A stretch of DNA of 64,000 nt from Prostheceraeus crozeri (lineage: Eukaryota; Platyhelminthes; Polycladida; Euryleptidae), in NCBI GenBank assembly GCA_907163375.1, contig CAJQUW010003214.1, forward strand, positions 1 through 64,000, in the 5' to 3' direction. This document shows, one piece after another, positions 11,001 to 20,369 of this stretch. How positions within the stretch are numbered: position 1 is the stretch's first letter; every line of letters begins with the position of its first letter. The notes beneath the pieces were generated by a model. The model was given only the letters and a program-made list of their open reading frames with translations. It did not search any database and was not told the origin of the DNA. Both the position numbers and the translations under genes were made by a program.

Positions 11001-11674
11001 CAGCGTACATAATGAGTGATAACGGGACAGTTTTCCGTAGCCGCGAGTTTAATGAGCTGTTAGATAAGTGGAAAGTTCAACAGGTCTTGACTTCCGCTTA
11101 TAGGCCCCAGGGAAACTCGGTGGTTGAGCGGGTTCATCGTACCGTTAAGAGAACCGTAAAGCGTACAGGAAAATCCCTCGCAGAGGCCGTTTTCTGGGTT
11201 AATAATACAAAAGGTAAAAACGATTCAACACCTTACGAATTAGTTTTCTGTGCGAAGTCTAGAAAGCCGGATGTTACAGCTGATCGCATTGAGATAGAAC
11301 GACCCAAATTGAATTACGAGGTAAACGATAATTACTTTGATAAAGACCGTAATCCTTTTCTTGTTGGCGATAAAGTTTTTCTTAAGCCTCCTTCCTCCCG
11401 ATGTGATGACGTTTGGAGCGGTCCACACGTCGTGACAAAAATCATTTCGAGTGTTTCAGTTGAGTTAGATGATATAAATGTCTCTCGTCATGTATCGCAT
11501 TTAAGACTGGTACCTTATTGCAGGGAATCTACCGAAGTCGACTTAGAAACGAAATACTGCTCTTTGACGAATGATAGCGATGTCGAAATTGATTCTGAGG
11601 CGGTACCCCGAAGGAGTAGTCGCGTGACTAAAAGACCTATTTTTCAAGGTGACCATGTCGTTGATTACAGATAG
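8069..11674 (+). CDS. Ty3/Gypsy-type Gag-Pol polyprotein, intact single ORF
   Basis: One frame of about 1,200 codons encodes the whole element: a Gag region, two CCHC zinc knuckles (CQGCRRFGHEKASC and CFFCNEKGHIQRFC, about residues 195-227), a protease with LIDTGS (about 264), and a reverse transcriptase with RPVLDYRSLN, DLKRAYLQV, RLGFGLASAPK and YIDDIY (about 574). RNase H (WTDSSS, about 716) follows, then integrase with an HHCC zinc-binding part and the triad in GTDVTH, SDNGTVF and NSVVERVHR (about 928, 982, 1018). Gag and Pol are not separated by a frameshift. I chose the ATG at 8069 because upstream codons of the open frame lie inside the LTR. The reverse transcriptase wording resembles a widespread invertebrate Gypsy-like group rather than BEL/Pao or Copia. 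With identical LTRs the copy may still be active. Confidence 0.93.
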   Translation: MSGSLKLVDIVKRFKGERDENIDQWFRRYETAVSIVTAPKDLEAEMARMMPLFLDGPAFATWDQLEPTDKNDFKVVMKALKRVYGLNKASAWLKLKSLRLWPGEQIDIIADDAKTLLKVITGKDPDEELVSLAVIDALPADVKEKVYIQDGEDMKLQDVLSTAKALLATRDALPTAVAATMGPQNSQMKVSKQMVRCQGCRRFGHEKASCIITCFFCNEKGHIQRFCPHRQQQASASMAAATEITGAQISRPMNVNGQRMNALIDTGSVTSVIGEHVVGNESRSRSYISLQSFGRHNVCAYTYVVLSSVITDNNEELGPINAYVVLETDLPTGIDIILGSNVFERTGLILHPRVRPGTELKVDFPYSKGPVVSVLHSDDIHDKDFVATFNGSRWCVRWNWRQNLEPGSDCKIPYNIIDEQDKSPCDAEINDWINEGILVRHDVSFHGKIKRYLPIIAVRQQKGDTVKVRPVLDYRSLNESIESHTAEATPTCADTLRQWRQLGPKCSIIDLKRAYLQVEIDPSLWAYQAVRWKGSDFLLTRLGFGLASAPKIMTAIVTRVLQGDQKIKEGTSSYIDDIYVSESVVSCEKVRSHLNNWGLITKESQKVGKGDVRLLGLCVDSGLRWRRDGSLPLIANILTRREAHKYIGECLGHYPVAGWLRVACAFVQRCTAEDHTRWDDPVSEKIMSLIREIDVRLKVSDPVGGMWEVDPKAPITVWTDSSSLAYGVYLEVEGQVVEDAAWLRPKDDATHINRSELDAAIKGLNLALKWGKRDITIKTDSISVYRWLQSVIHKTRNVKTRALAEVLIKRRLNIISDIIREEQLAVQVVWIESSLNKADSLTRVPNSWVREKLDSVDYADIKFVHEINHFGTNRTYELCKERYKNKSVSKSDIKAVIGDCATCTRIDPSNRFSWDKGSISANNVWEVLGTDVTHVDGRPYLSVIDTASRFTIWRSLRNESSTEIAFNIEQIFAEFGPPAYIMSDNGTVFRSREFNELLDKWKVQQVLTSAYRPQGNSVVERVHRTVKRTVKRTGKSLAEAVFWVNNTKGKNDSTPYELVFCAKSRKPDVTADRIEIERPKLNYEVNDNYFDKDRNPFLVGDKVFLKPPSSRCDDVWSGPHVVTKIISSVSVELDDINVSRHVSHLRLVPYCRESTEVDLETKYCSLTNDSDVEIDSEAVPRRSSRVTKRPIFQGDHVVDYR

Positions 11675-11728
11675 CAGACCTTATATTGTTTCGTATATAA
11701 TATATACTTTTGTATATTAGTTTCTTAA

Positions 11729-11742
11729 GAAACTAGGGAGCG
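11729..11742 (+). other. Possible polypurine tract before the right LTR
   Basis: GAAACTAGGGAGCG directly precedes the LTR start at 11743. It is purine-rich but interrupted, so this is a positional inference. Confidence 0.4.
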
Positions 11743-11981
11743 TGTGAGCGTGTTGTATTTCTAATTCTCTGTTGTTCACTGTCTTAGGACATAGCAATCC
11801 GACTCTCGACCGCATGCCTGACATCCTATTATCAAGTGTTCTGGTGACGTTTCATGATAATAACATTTCATTATTGTGCATGTTTCGTGAGTTGTTTTAT
11901 GCCATTGTTATACAGGTATAAATATCCACGTCTGCAAATAAAGTGCATCTTTGCTATTTGGAATTCGCGTTTTTACTTACA
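11743..11981 (+). repeat. Right LTR of Ty3/Gypsy-type element (239 bp)
   Basis: Identical by eye to the left LTR over all 239 bp. It is followed by GTTTA (11982-11986), the second copy of the target duplication. Identity of the LTRs implies a recent insertion. Confidence 0.95.
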
Positions 11982-11986
11982 GTTTA

Positions 11987-12860
11987 TTACTTAAGATTCG
12001 ATATCTCACGTATTGTCTGATACCAAAATCGAGGTCGCGGATACTTCGGTCAGCAAATCGAGAATAGAGAAGTCATTGAGAGATATAAGATTGGTATTAA
12101 AAGAAAGTTTATGAGCGGCAGGGTTGGAACCGGCCGCCGGCCGGCTAGTTTTAGTAACGCCGACCCGGCTCCGGACGCAAATTTTGAAGACCGGCCGGCC
12201 GGTAGGCCGATTCTAGTAACGCCGAGCAACCGGTTACTATAGTTAGACTCATGTGGACCGTTGACGACGTTCAGTCTGAAATAAATTGCTTAGTCAATCA
12301 TTACAGCATTAACAACATGTAGATGTAACGTAATTTCAGAGTATCTACACGTATGTTTTGTGACATAAATATTACGAACTGTTCTTTAAACTGTCAAAAA
12401 ATGATTACTGGCACTTTATACTGCATGTGCATATAGATAACCCTACTTCGTCAGCTTCCTGAATCGTATATTCTAGCCTGCATGAATTTTGTTTGAATAA
12501 GCCCTGTGCCATGAATATGATTTATGCTGCGCAGCCAGGGTAGACCAGATGTTCGGTTATGAAAAAGCGCAAGTTATAGAAAAGCACGATGTATTTCGCT
12601 TACCGCCGGTAAGCATGGTGACGTTCTGAAATCACAAAATAATTTCACAATCTAAATAAATGATCCAAATTTTAGTGCAGGCATGATCGATAAATCATCA
12701 ATAGTCAATAAGCGTTTGATATCTCTATGAAAATAACAGAAACCAGATTTACTACTATCTAAAAGTCAAAAGTAAAATGAAGAAAACAAACCGAGAGACG
12801 AGACAAGAAAAAAGAGGTACAACTTAAAGGACTTCAGTCCAAGCAGTTCCTGTATTGCAC
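11987..12860. other. Intronic non-coding stretch with a GC-rich island
   Basis: Mostly unremarkable AT-rich sequence. At about 12125-12235 there is a local island of CCGGCCGG-type repeats containing two copies of 'TAGTAACGCCGA' (around 12154 and 12212), which looks like part of a repeat family. No coding frame is supportable. Confidence 0.45.
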
Positions 12861-13125
12861 TCACACTTGTTCACACTTTTGAGCCTCTTCGACCATAAGG
12901 ATTATTTGATAAGGCGTTTTTTGGTAAACCGGCTCCCGATCTGGTGTTTCACAATGTTCCCAATCAATTCGGTGGCCGGTGTCGATGACATGCGAGGCAA
13001 CTTCTGAAGATGTAGCGGCATTCCTCACATTACTTCTGTACTCCTTCAAACGCTCCTCCACCGTTCTCGAGCTCTCTCCAACGTATGCCCATGATCAGGA
13101 GTCATCGGTATAGTTGAGGCGATAA
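12861..13125 (-). pseudogene. Penelope-like element remnant, GIY-YIG endonuclease end
   Basis: The minus strand encodes VYRLNY, one stop, then SWAYVGESSRTVEERL and KEYRSNVRN, followed by a segment with SEVASHVIDTGHRIDW. The order (VYR-x-x-Y ... AYVGE(S/T)xR ... RxxEH/Y ... H...TGH-x-(I/F)-DW) matches the GIY-YIG nuclease that closes Penelope-like retroelements. Only the C-terminal part is present, with a stop at its front. No reverse transcriptase was found nearby. Confidence 0.65.
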
Positions 13126-13169
13126 ACTTTGATTCAAAGTCGTAGGCTTAATCATTAATAAGACGATCA

Positions 13170-13510
13170 ATCAATCAACCAAATCGATATTAATCAATAG
13201 ATAGTCCAGCATATAATCAAAGTGATTGAATGATATTCTTTATATCATATTTGTTTTCTATGTGAAAATGAGGTCTAAATTTGAAGTTTTGAGCGCATCA
13301 ATATTCCATTTTCATATAATCAATCACTGTCAATCAATCAGATCGATATTGATCAATAGATAGGCTGTAACTTCTAATCGGCTGCTTAAATGATATTTCT
13401 GATATCATATTAGTTTTCTATGTGATAATGTTGCACATTCGACTTCAGCAGTGCATTTTTTAGGAAATCAATCATTTCTAATCAATCAAATCAATGCTGA
13501 TCAATAAATG
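13170..13510. repeat. Degenerate tandem repeat, about three units of 150-156 bp
   Basis: The block 'CAATCAAxxxxATCGATATTxATCAATAxAT' recurs at about 13172, 13328 and 13478. It is followed each time by similar text ('GATATCATATTxGTTTTCTATGTGA'). This is a small satellite-like array. Confidence 0.7.
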
Positions 13511-13689
13511 TCAGTGGATAACATATGTGTTTCTCTGTTCAGAAAACGGCTATCTGACGATTGTCAGTTGTCACCCACTCCGCGAGCTCCCTTTACTACT
13601 TGAAGTCGACTTTTACGAAATGATTGTCGACTCCGTCACCACCCACCATATCAACAAGGCTCCAGCACTCGTTTATCCGTTTTTGTAGA

Positions 13690-13835
13690 TAACTTCTTAT
13701 ATTGTCATCTGTCTCTTACTTCTGTCGTGACTCGCATCATTCCGCTTTCATGCATTGGACACTGTCGAATGCGTCTACCGAATGTCATTTTGTAGACCAA
13801 TAAAGATTACATTGTCATTGTCATATATCAGAAGC
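13690..13835 (+). repeat. Possible non-LTR element 3' end
   Basis: The segment ends AATAAAGATTACATTGTCATTGTCAT. The polyadenylation-type AATAAA followed by two copies of TTGTCA looks like the short tandem 3' tail of a CR1/L2-group or SINE element. No coding part is attached. Confidence 0.35.
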
Positions 13836-14290
13836 TGCATGACTTATTGATTCAACTCATCGAAGGAAAACAGCTCCGACAAGCTGCAGACTTTAACTCA
13901 GATGCTTGCATTATTCCACGATTATGTAGGCCTGTAAAAGGACGACACTCACTCAAAAACTGTGCTCTCGATGTTGTCTTCCTACAATCACCGAATTTTC
14001 AAGTAGCCTACATCGACTCCCAATTTCTGAAACCATTATTGAATAATTCCAATGAGTTTCAGTGAGATTCAAAAGATACTTCCAACTTCAAGGTTTGGTT
14101 AAAATCAATGAGAGTGACATTTTGTATCATTTGACGAGCATCCCAGAGAATGTTGTTCAGAACTATATATTCAGTAGTGGCAAACATCCATAAGAACTTC
14201 ACGACCGACCACCGCGTGAGGAAAGCTGCAGATTTCTCCTCAACCCTCTATCTTCGAGCATGAAAGGAAGCTATTGAAATTGCTAAAGTA

Positions 14291-15604
14291 CACGGTGATC
14301 GCGATCTTCCCACCGATTCTTCTCACAGTTTATTCAAAGGTATAGATGAAGTGTGTGATTCATAGATATCTACGTTTCAAATTTCAAATCTTATCAAATG
14401 TTATCAAATTCATTTACTTCTGAGACACGCACGATGGAATATCGCAATCTAAACAACACTGAAATCGCATCAATTGTATCGTTCTCAGTTACTTTCAATT
14501 GTGAAGAATACAGGCGAATGTTTTTTGAGAAATTTGGAAAAGAGCCACCACCAGCACGCACCCTTCGTGATTGGAAAGCAAGATTCTTGGACATTCTGAC
14601 CATCTTACCTCGGAAGCCTGTTGGTGATCATCAACAGAGAAGATTATCGACAGAAAAGAAAGAAGATGTCCTTGCCGCATTTGAAGACGACCCATTCCTA
14701 TCACAGCGTAAGGTGGCCCAAGAAGTTGGTGTTGCGCAATCCTCTGTCAACAAGATTTTCAAGGAAGAGGGTTTGAAGCCATGGAAGATGGCATCTGTTT
14801 GGGAATTGCTTCCAGACGATCCAGGGAAACGGTTGAATTTTTGCAGGATTGTCCTAACAGAGTTAGAAGTGAAGAACATCTGCTTTGGCGACAAAGCAAC
14901 TTTCCACCTAAATGGCTGCGTCAACAAACACAACGGTTTCGTGTATGCCATGGATAATCCGAAGATGATTGCTGAAGATAAGGCGCTGAGCTCACCTGGT
15001 ATTACGTCCTGGGCTATGGTGTCACCTGACTTTGGGGTTGTGTATGAACTGTTAGAGACGACCATGAACTCATAGCATTACAAACGTATTCTTCAAACTC
15101 ACGTCATCCCACTTCTCAAGCAGCATCGACATAAGAGAAAATTTTATCAACAAGATGGAGATCCTCCCCATTTTGCGATAGTGGTTCGACAGTTACTCGA
15201 CAATCAACTCAACCGATGGATTGGTCGTGGTGGGTCTATCCAGTGGCCTCCAAGAAGTCCAGATCTTTCGGTTTATGACTTTTGGCTTTGGGGATACATC
15301 CGCAACGAATTGTACAAGCCCCCAAGACCGTCTACAGCCACGACATTGAAGGAAAGGTTGATGGACTTACTTGACAACATTCCGAAATCGATGATTCGAA
15401 AGGCTTATGAATCATTTACTCGTCAATGTAAGTTGTGCGAGGAATCCTATGGAGGACACTTCAAACAGAATCTTTGATTTTGTAACATTTGATTGAGTCA
15501 TTGTTTGTTTTCACTGTATAGAACATGATTTGAGACACTGAATTTGTTTCAATTCATTCAAATCAAAGCGGTAAAAAAATTGCGGGAAGATCGCGATCAC
15601 CCTG
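14291..15604 (+). mobile_element. Tc1/mariner-type DNA transposon, 1,314 bp
   Basis: Inverted repeats of 21 bp lie at both ends (CA[C/G]GGTGATCGCGATCTTCC..., one mismatch): left 14291-14311, right 15584-15604. Each is flanked by TA (14289-14290 and 15605-15606), the standard Tc1/mariner target duplication. The single gene inside carries one in-frame stop. Confidence 0.9.
14434..15477 (+). pseudogene. Tc1/mariner-type transposase with one in-frame TAG
   Basis: The N-terminal half has two helix-turn-helix parts (PPARTLRDWKARF; FLSQRKVAQEVGVAQSSV), as expected for binding the inverted repeats. The catalytic part has the first aspartate in FGDKATFHLNG, the second in YQQDGDPPHF and the third in SPDLSVYDFWLWG. 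About 40 residues separate the last two, longer than the 34 of mariner. The frame is interrupted only by TAG at 15073-15075, with the same frame continuing on both sides and no indel. A single substitution therefore separates this copy from an open frame, unless the codon is read through. Confidence 0.88.
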
Positions 15605-15606
15605 TA

Positions 15607-17400
15607 TACTATGGGCGGTATGTCAATGATGCATTCCTAATTCTTATGAAGCGAAAATGAGAGCGAATCTCTACTCCTGAAATTCAATGAAAAGCACAAA
15701 AATGTGATATTTACAAAAAATGAATTCAATAACTCCTGTCGAACCTCATTCGCAGTAACCTTCCCTCGCTGAATCTTAAGAAAAGATATCAATCTTTTTT
15801 TAACAAAAATCAATGAAGGTAATCTTTTTGAAAACTATATTTGAACACAGTGCTCCTGTTGAACTTACGAAAATGCATTACCAGAAAGTATCTCTTACCC
15901 AACCGAAAATCTATGATAATATACAAGTATGATTGTTTTGTGGAACAAAATAAGTTTAGAAGGAAGAAAAATCAAAACTTCATACTTCCATTAGCAAATA
16001 TTTAACATCGAGCTGGAACCAAAAAACCACAAAAGCTGAGGCAGGAAAATCAAAGATTCAGCATTTATAATAACATGCGAAATTACAACTCTCTGTAACG
16101 AAAAGTATGTCGCTTTTCAAATTGAACCCTTATCTGTATGTGAAATAGAAGGATTATTTCTGATCAGGCTGTGTTGATAGACATTGCATTTACAAAATTA
16201 ATTCATTCTGGAAAAATGTAAACGTTTTAATTCAGCTGCGTGATCTAATGCATGACTTTGGACGTTCTTTACATACATGCTTTAAAAACACTGCTATTGC
16301 ATCAGAGAATCAGTAGCTGATGTTAACATCTTTAATTTTGCGTCTCTGTGACTTTACCTAATAATGTCATTCTTGAATCTTGGTGTATCTCAAGCGCGAT
16401 TGTGGAGAAGTTGCGTCTACCACAATATTATTTACTGGACAGAACATCACGTTGCTGAAAACAGAATAAGTAACGTGAATAAATAAGAAATACATAATTG
16501 TAGGAAGCAAAACACTGATTCAATATGAATATACCTAACCGATCGACTGCTACTACAATTTGAAACATAGTGTTTGCTTTCTCAAAAAGTGCCTTTCACT
16601 TTCATAGGGCAGGTTCGAAGTCATTGAATCAATTCAAAACTTTTTTTGGCGAAAGTGGAATGTCAATACAATACATTTTTATATTAATCACAGAAATCCT
16701 TTGGAATTGAAAAATTGTCTATAACTGCAATGTACAAGAAGAGCATAGGTATTATTTCCATCAAAAAGTTTATTTTTGTTTCTATTTTCATAGTCGCATA
16801 TTTTCAGATTTTCATATTTTCAATTTTGCAGCAACCGATGTTGTGGACATTCCGGAGAAAGAAATGTAGCATGTGCCGAAAGGTTCTAAACTGGAAGACA
16901 TTTGATCAAATAAATATTTTCCAGTCAAGCAAAATAGAAGCAGTTTCGGGCGATTGCAGTTATGACTTGCTTCGAAGTAATAAAAGATCAGAGAGGTCAA
17001 TTGTTTTTACTTAAATAAAGTATAATAAATGATTTATCGAAGATAATTTTTTTTGAATCAAACATGAATAAGTATAGCGGTTGTAACTGTTCCGGTCAAA
17101 ATTATTATATCAATTACCATCCTAGATCTTTACTTGATCAAAAATCAATGTTTTCTATTAATTATTTTTGCATATTGATGGAGAGTATAGTGTCCCTGTT
17201 GATTTGTTAATTGCAGTCTGTCGAATCTTGTTCACCCCGTGCAGATCACTCTTGTAAATGCTTGCACTAATTTTGTGTTTCACTGGCATTGAGAAAGCTC
17301 CAATAGCGAATCGTCTGCCAACCTTAATGAAATAACTGTATCCGAAGACGTCTATTTTCTAACTTTATTATACAACTACCCGGATACGTGGAGACTCTAT
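15607..17400. other. Intronic non-coding stretch
   Basis: AT-rich sequence with no family that I recognise. An open frame at 16727-17014 would start with a hydrophobic segment, but it has no other support (see rejected items). Confidence 0.5.
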
Positions 17401-17429
17401 CTTTACCATTGATGGAGAGCTTTAGACTT

Positions 17430-18488
17430 TTAGCTCTCCTCATTACTTCTCACCTCATTTACAACTTTCCATAAGCCATTAGCACTAGTCTTGTAACGAT
17501 TTGCCCAAATCCGCTTTGCAGACGCAATTTCAACCTGAACTTTACTTTTAAAGTGATAGTAACGCGGCCAATCTCGCTTCCTGAAAGCATCCCATCTCTT
17601 ATCAATCAGCAATTTGAGCACAGGAGTAACCCAGGGCTTATCCCGACTCGAGAAAGTCACTATTTCAAATGGAATGAAACTCATACAATAGTACAATGCA
17701 TTATAAAGAAAGTCACACATTGCACCTACATCTGTGAGCTGCTGAAGCATTAAAAAGTCAACCATCGATAGCCGGTGCAAAAATTCCTTCATATTACTTT
17801 CCCTCAAGTCATAAACTGGGACACAACAGAATGATTTCAAATCCTGAGTTAAATTTGAATGTAGAATTATCGAATTGTGATCGGAATTCTTTATAGGAGG
17901 CCCAACTGAAGCTGAGTCGTTGTACACACTAGCAAGATCATCATCAATCCAAATCTTGTCAAGGATTGTGCAATTGCGAGTTGGGTCGACTACTTTATTA
18001 GATAACGCCAAATCCTCCTCGAAAATGCTGTCTGAAAAGTCATTGAAGTCTCCACCAATCATGATATTCCAGTCAGGGTGGGCAGACAGAGCACAATCGA
18101 TTTCATTCAGCAAATAACTGCCAATGTCACTATGACCATCCCTATTCAAATTTGGAGGGATATAAACAACACAACATAAGATATTGCGGGATTGATATTT
18201 CAAGATAGTGAAAAGAATCTCACAAAAGGACGGGGCCGTAGTAGAGGGCAGATAGGGTGAGGACGTAATACCTTCATTCACCCACAAACAGACACCGCCG
18301 CCTTTCCGATTTTGACGATCCATGCGAAAAAGTTTGTAACGTGGAATTTTCAATAAATCATCCTCAACATAACTAGAGAGCCATGTTTCAGTGATCATGA
18401 TGATGCCAGGTAGAAAGTTCGAAACAGTAAGACAAAGATCATCAAATTTTGGCAGCAGTGAACGTACATTACAAAGAAACACAGACAT
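17430..18488 (-). CDS. CR1-like ORF2, endonuclease domain only (3'-truncated element)
   Basis: The minus-strand frame encodes MSVFLCNVRSLLPKF, MITETWLSSYVED, RKGGGVCLWVNEG, IMIGGDFNDFSD, ILDKIWIDDD and NSDHNSIIL, the complete set of APE endonuclease blocks. After that comes the linker (YDLRESNMKEFL, ANGLWKVVNEV). It stops at 17430, before any reverse transcriptase, and no reverse transcriptase follows to the left. The start is the ATG at 18488; the ORF1 stop lies about 30 bp upstream. Loss of the 3' half while the 5' end is kept is the reverse of normal 5' truncation. Confidence 0.8.
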   Translation of the reverse strand: MSVFLCNVRSLLPKFDDLCLTVSNFLPGIIMITETWLSSYVEDDLLKIPRYKLFRMDRQNRKGGGVCLWVNEGITSSPYLPSTTAPSFCEILFTILKYQSRNILCCVVYIPPNLNRDGHSDIGSYLLNEIDCALSAHPDWNIMIGGDFNDFSDSIFEEDLALSNKVVDPTRNCTILDKIWIDDDLASVYNDSASVGPPIKNSDHNSIILHSNLTQDLKSFCCVPVYDLRESNMKEFLHRLSMVDFLMLQQLTDVGAMCDFLYNALYYCMSFIPFEIVTFSSRDKPWVTPVLKLLIDKRWDAFRKRDWPRYYHFKSKVQVEIASAKRIWANRYKTSANGLWKVVNEVRSNEES

Positions 18489-18517
18489 AGAACATAAGCA
18501 TTCATATTTAAAAGCTT

Positions 18518-19261
18518 TCAATGAAAATTTTGCTGCAGCTCATAACGTTTCACAACCTTGCCTCTATGAATCACGACATCCTCCCCTTGAGTTCTTCTGG
18601 CCTTCAACTCACTGGTTAGCTGTTTGTATTTCTCCTGCTGTAATCGAGTAAGGTCCTGGTGGATATACACCTCACGGAAGTCAGTGGAATTACGAAGAAA
18701 TCTTGAATTTCTGAGAATCTCGCTTTTCTTTACCACACTAGACACAGACAATTTGAGCACTCGAGGCCTGCCGTGAATAATTTTCCCCATACTTCTGAAC
18801 CCCGACAGACCAGCATCATAAACTCTCAAATGCTCCAAAACCTTCCGTACTTTGATCTTATCATGCTCAACGCGATCCTCTATTGACCCATCTGACTTTT
18901 CAGGGATGCCTCGAATTATTAAATTATTCATTCGCATCACACGATCATCCATTTCTTCATAGAATCTATCCGTTCATGCTCCTGAAAATAGAGCCTCTTT
19001 CATCTCATCAATTTCCTTCTGCTGCACCTCTTGTCGATTCCCAATAAAGTCTACTCTTTTGCTCAAATCCTCAAACGAAGTCAACAACCGTGATACCTTC
19101 GAGTTCAAATCGTCAATCCTAGTCGTAAAGCTAGCGATGATCTCAAGCTTCATCTCATTGAGCATATGTTTAAAAACATCAACATTGTTATCACAACCAG
19201 CATTTGCACGATTAGTACGACCACACTTCCGGGTTGGACGTTCATCTTGAACCGAAGACAT
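18518..19261 (-). pseudogene. CR1-like ORF1 (RNA-binding protein) with one in-frame TGA
   Basis: The first part (19261-18974) ends in a coiled-coil-like region with heptads (NEMKLEIIASFTTRIDDL, then SKVSRLLTSFEDLSKRVDFI). After one TGA in the same frame, 18952-18518 encodes an RRM-like core (NNLIIRGIPE; VYIHQDLTRLQQEKY) and a basic tail (KARRTQGEDVVIHRGKVV). The layout coiled coil - RRM - C-terminal domain is that of LINE ORF1 proteins, which trimerise and coat the RNA. The matching C-terminus at 475-651 shows the two elements are one family. ORF2 begins about 30 bp downstream. Confidence 0.75.
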
Positions 19262-19311
19262 GATGCTGAGATAAGATGCAGTTCCAAAGGAAGCAAAACT
19301 ATACCGTTGAC

Positions 19312-19366
19312 GGATTCGAATCGAGGAAACTTAGTGCGCCAATCCAGAACACAAGCCACTAGACCA
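19312..19366 (-). promoter_or_regulatory. tRNA-like Pol III A and B boxes upstream of the CR1-like ORF1
   Basis: On the minus strand an A box TGGTCTAGTGG (19366-19356) is followed by a B box GATTCGAATCC (19322-19312). The distance from box to box is 44 nt, exactly that of a tRNA gene. The T- and acceptor stems do not pair well, so it is not a working tRNA. It sits about 50 bp upstream of the ORF1 start on the same strand, as a tRNA-derived promoter or SINE head would. Confidence 0.5.
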
Positions 19367-19399
19367 CAGAACCACGTCAGTCAAGCAACTCAGTAGATG

Positions 19400-20369
19400 A
19401 TCTTCTACAAAGAATCAGAAAAACGCCTGCATGAACGTGCCCGATCACGTGAAATTAGCTGAAGCCGACAACAGAACACGGAATGTGAGAAGCAATCACG
19501 ACGAGGCTGCAGCAAAGATAAATATTCCAAATTTCGAATCACAGAAGCACCGCCGATAAATAAATCCACCACTGAATTACAGATCACAGCACAGCGAAGG
19601 GAATGGTGCCAAAATCGTCGAAAAACGTATTAGTGACACCTGAGAAATTCACAGAAACTCATAGAAGAACTGCAGCACCAGACGATCACGATAGACGACC
19701 AGTGCCAGTCAACTGGCACATGTGACATGCATAAATCAATTGCAATGATTCTTTCATTTCAGTATTCACGTATTATTAATTTTCTCTTATTTTAGCGTTT
19801 CATGTCAATTATTTTCTATTAATAAATGGCTTTATTTACACATACCACCCAGCGCAGCAGATTAGTAGCCCTAATATCCTATCATTACAATTGGAGAAGC
19901 GGCTATTTGGTATTATCAAATGATGTAGACTAGATAATAGTGTCAGTGATATAATTCAGCAGAATCAGTATGCAACCATCCTCCGATGTCAGTTTGTAGT
20001 GAGCCAGTTTTGCTGTCTACATCTGTGAATAGTTCTCAGTATCATATTTGGCAATGCATTGCTACTGCTCCTTTGCTTTGCTAGCATTTCAACTTTAAAC
20101 AATGTCGCTTTATTCATTGTTATCATAGTGGTTTCATCTGTTACGCCGCATGCATCGATTTTCGTCAAATTGTGTTCCTTTATGTCAAATTGTATCTTTG
20201 TAACCTCACTCCAGCGTTGCACCTGAAGGAGAGCTGGCCGAAACATGTTGTGCCAATCAAATCTAAGATGAAATGTGGCCTTTTTTTTATTTGTAAAATT
20301 TGTAAAATCTCAGTCATTTCCTGATTAGTGAAGAAAGGTATGACTACTTAATCATTCTATCACCTACAG
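19400..20369. other. Intronic non-coding stretch before the last LARGE-like exon
   Basis: No coding frame or repeat family recognised. It ends in the splice acceptor CACCTACAG. Confidence 0.5.

Larger units (their letters stand above)
4036..20369 (+). other. 16.3-kb intron of the LARGE-like gene, packed with mobile elements
   Basis: The donor is ATT|GTGAGC at 4035/4036 and the acceptor is CACCTACAG at 20361-20369. Inside are two CR1-like copies on the minus strand, a young LTR retrotransposon, a Penelope-like remnant, tandem repeats and a Tc1/mariner copy, listed separately. No other LARGE-type exon was found inside; the two conserved blocks on either side are contiguous in the family, so none is expected. 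Confidence 0.75.

Noticed and set aside
16715-17014. Open frame with a hydrophobic N-terminal segment (KKFIFVSIFIVAYFQIFIF), which could suggest a type II Golgi membrane protein and hence an early exon of the LARGE-like gene
   Set aside because: It lies between exons that encode later, consecutive parts of the catalytic domain, so it cannot supply the N-terminus of that gene. No family match, and AT-rich DNA often gives hydrophobic frames.
19300-19375. A functional tRNA gene on the minus strand
   Set aside because: A and B boxes have the right spacing, but T- and acceptor stems do not pair, so only a tRNA-like promoter is claimed.
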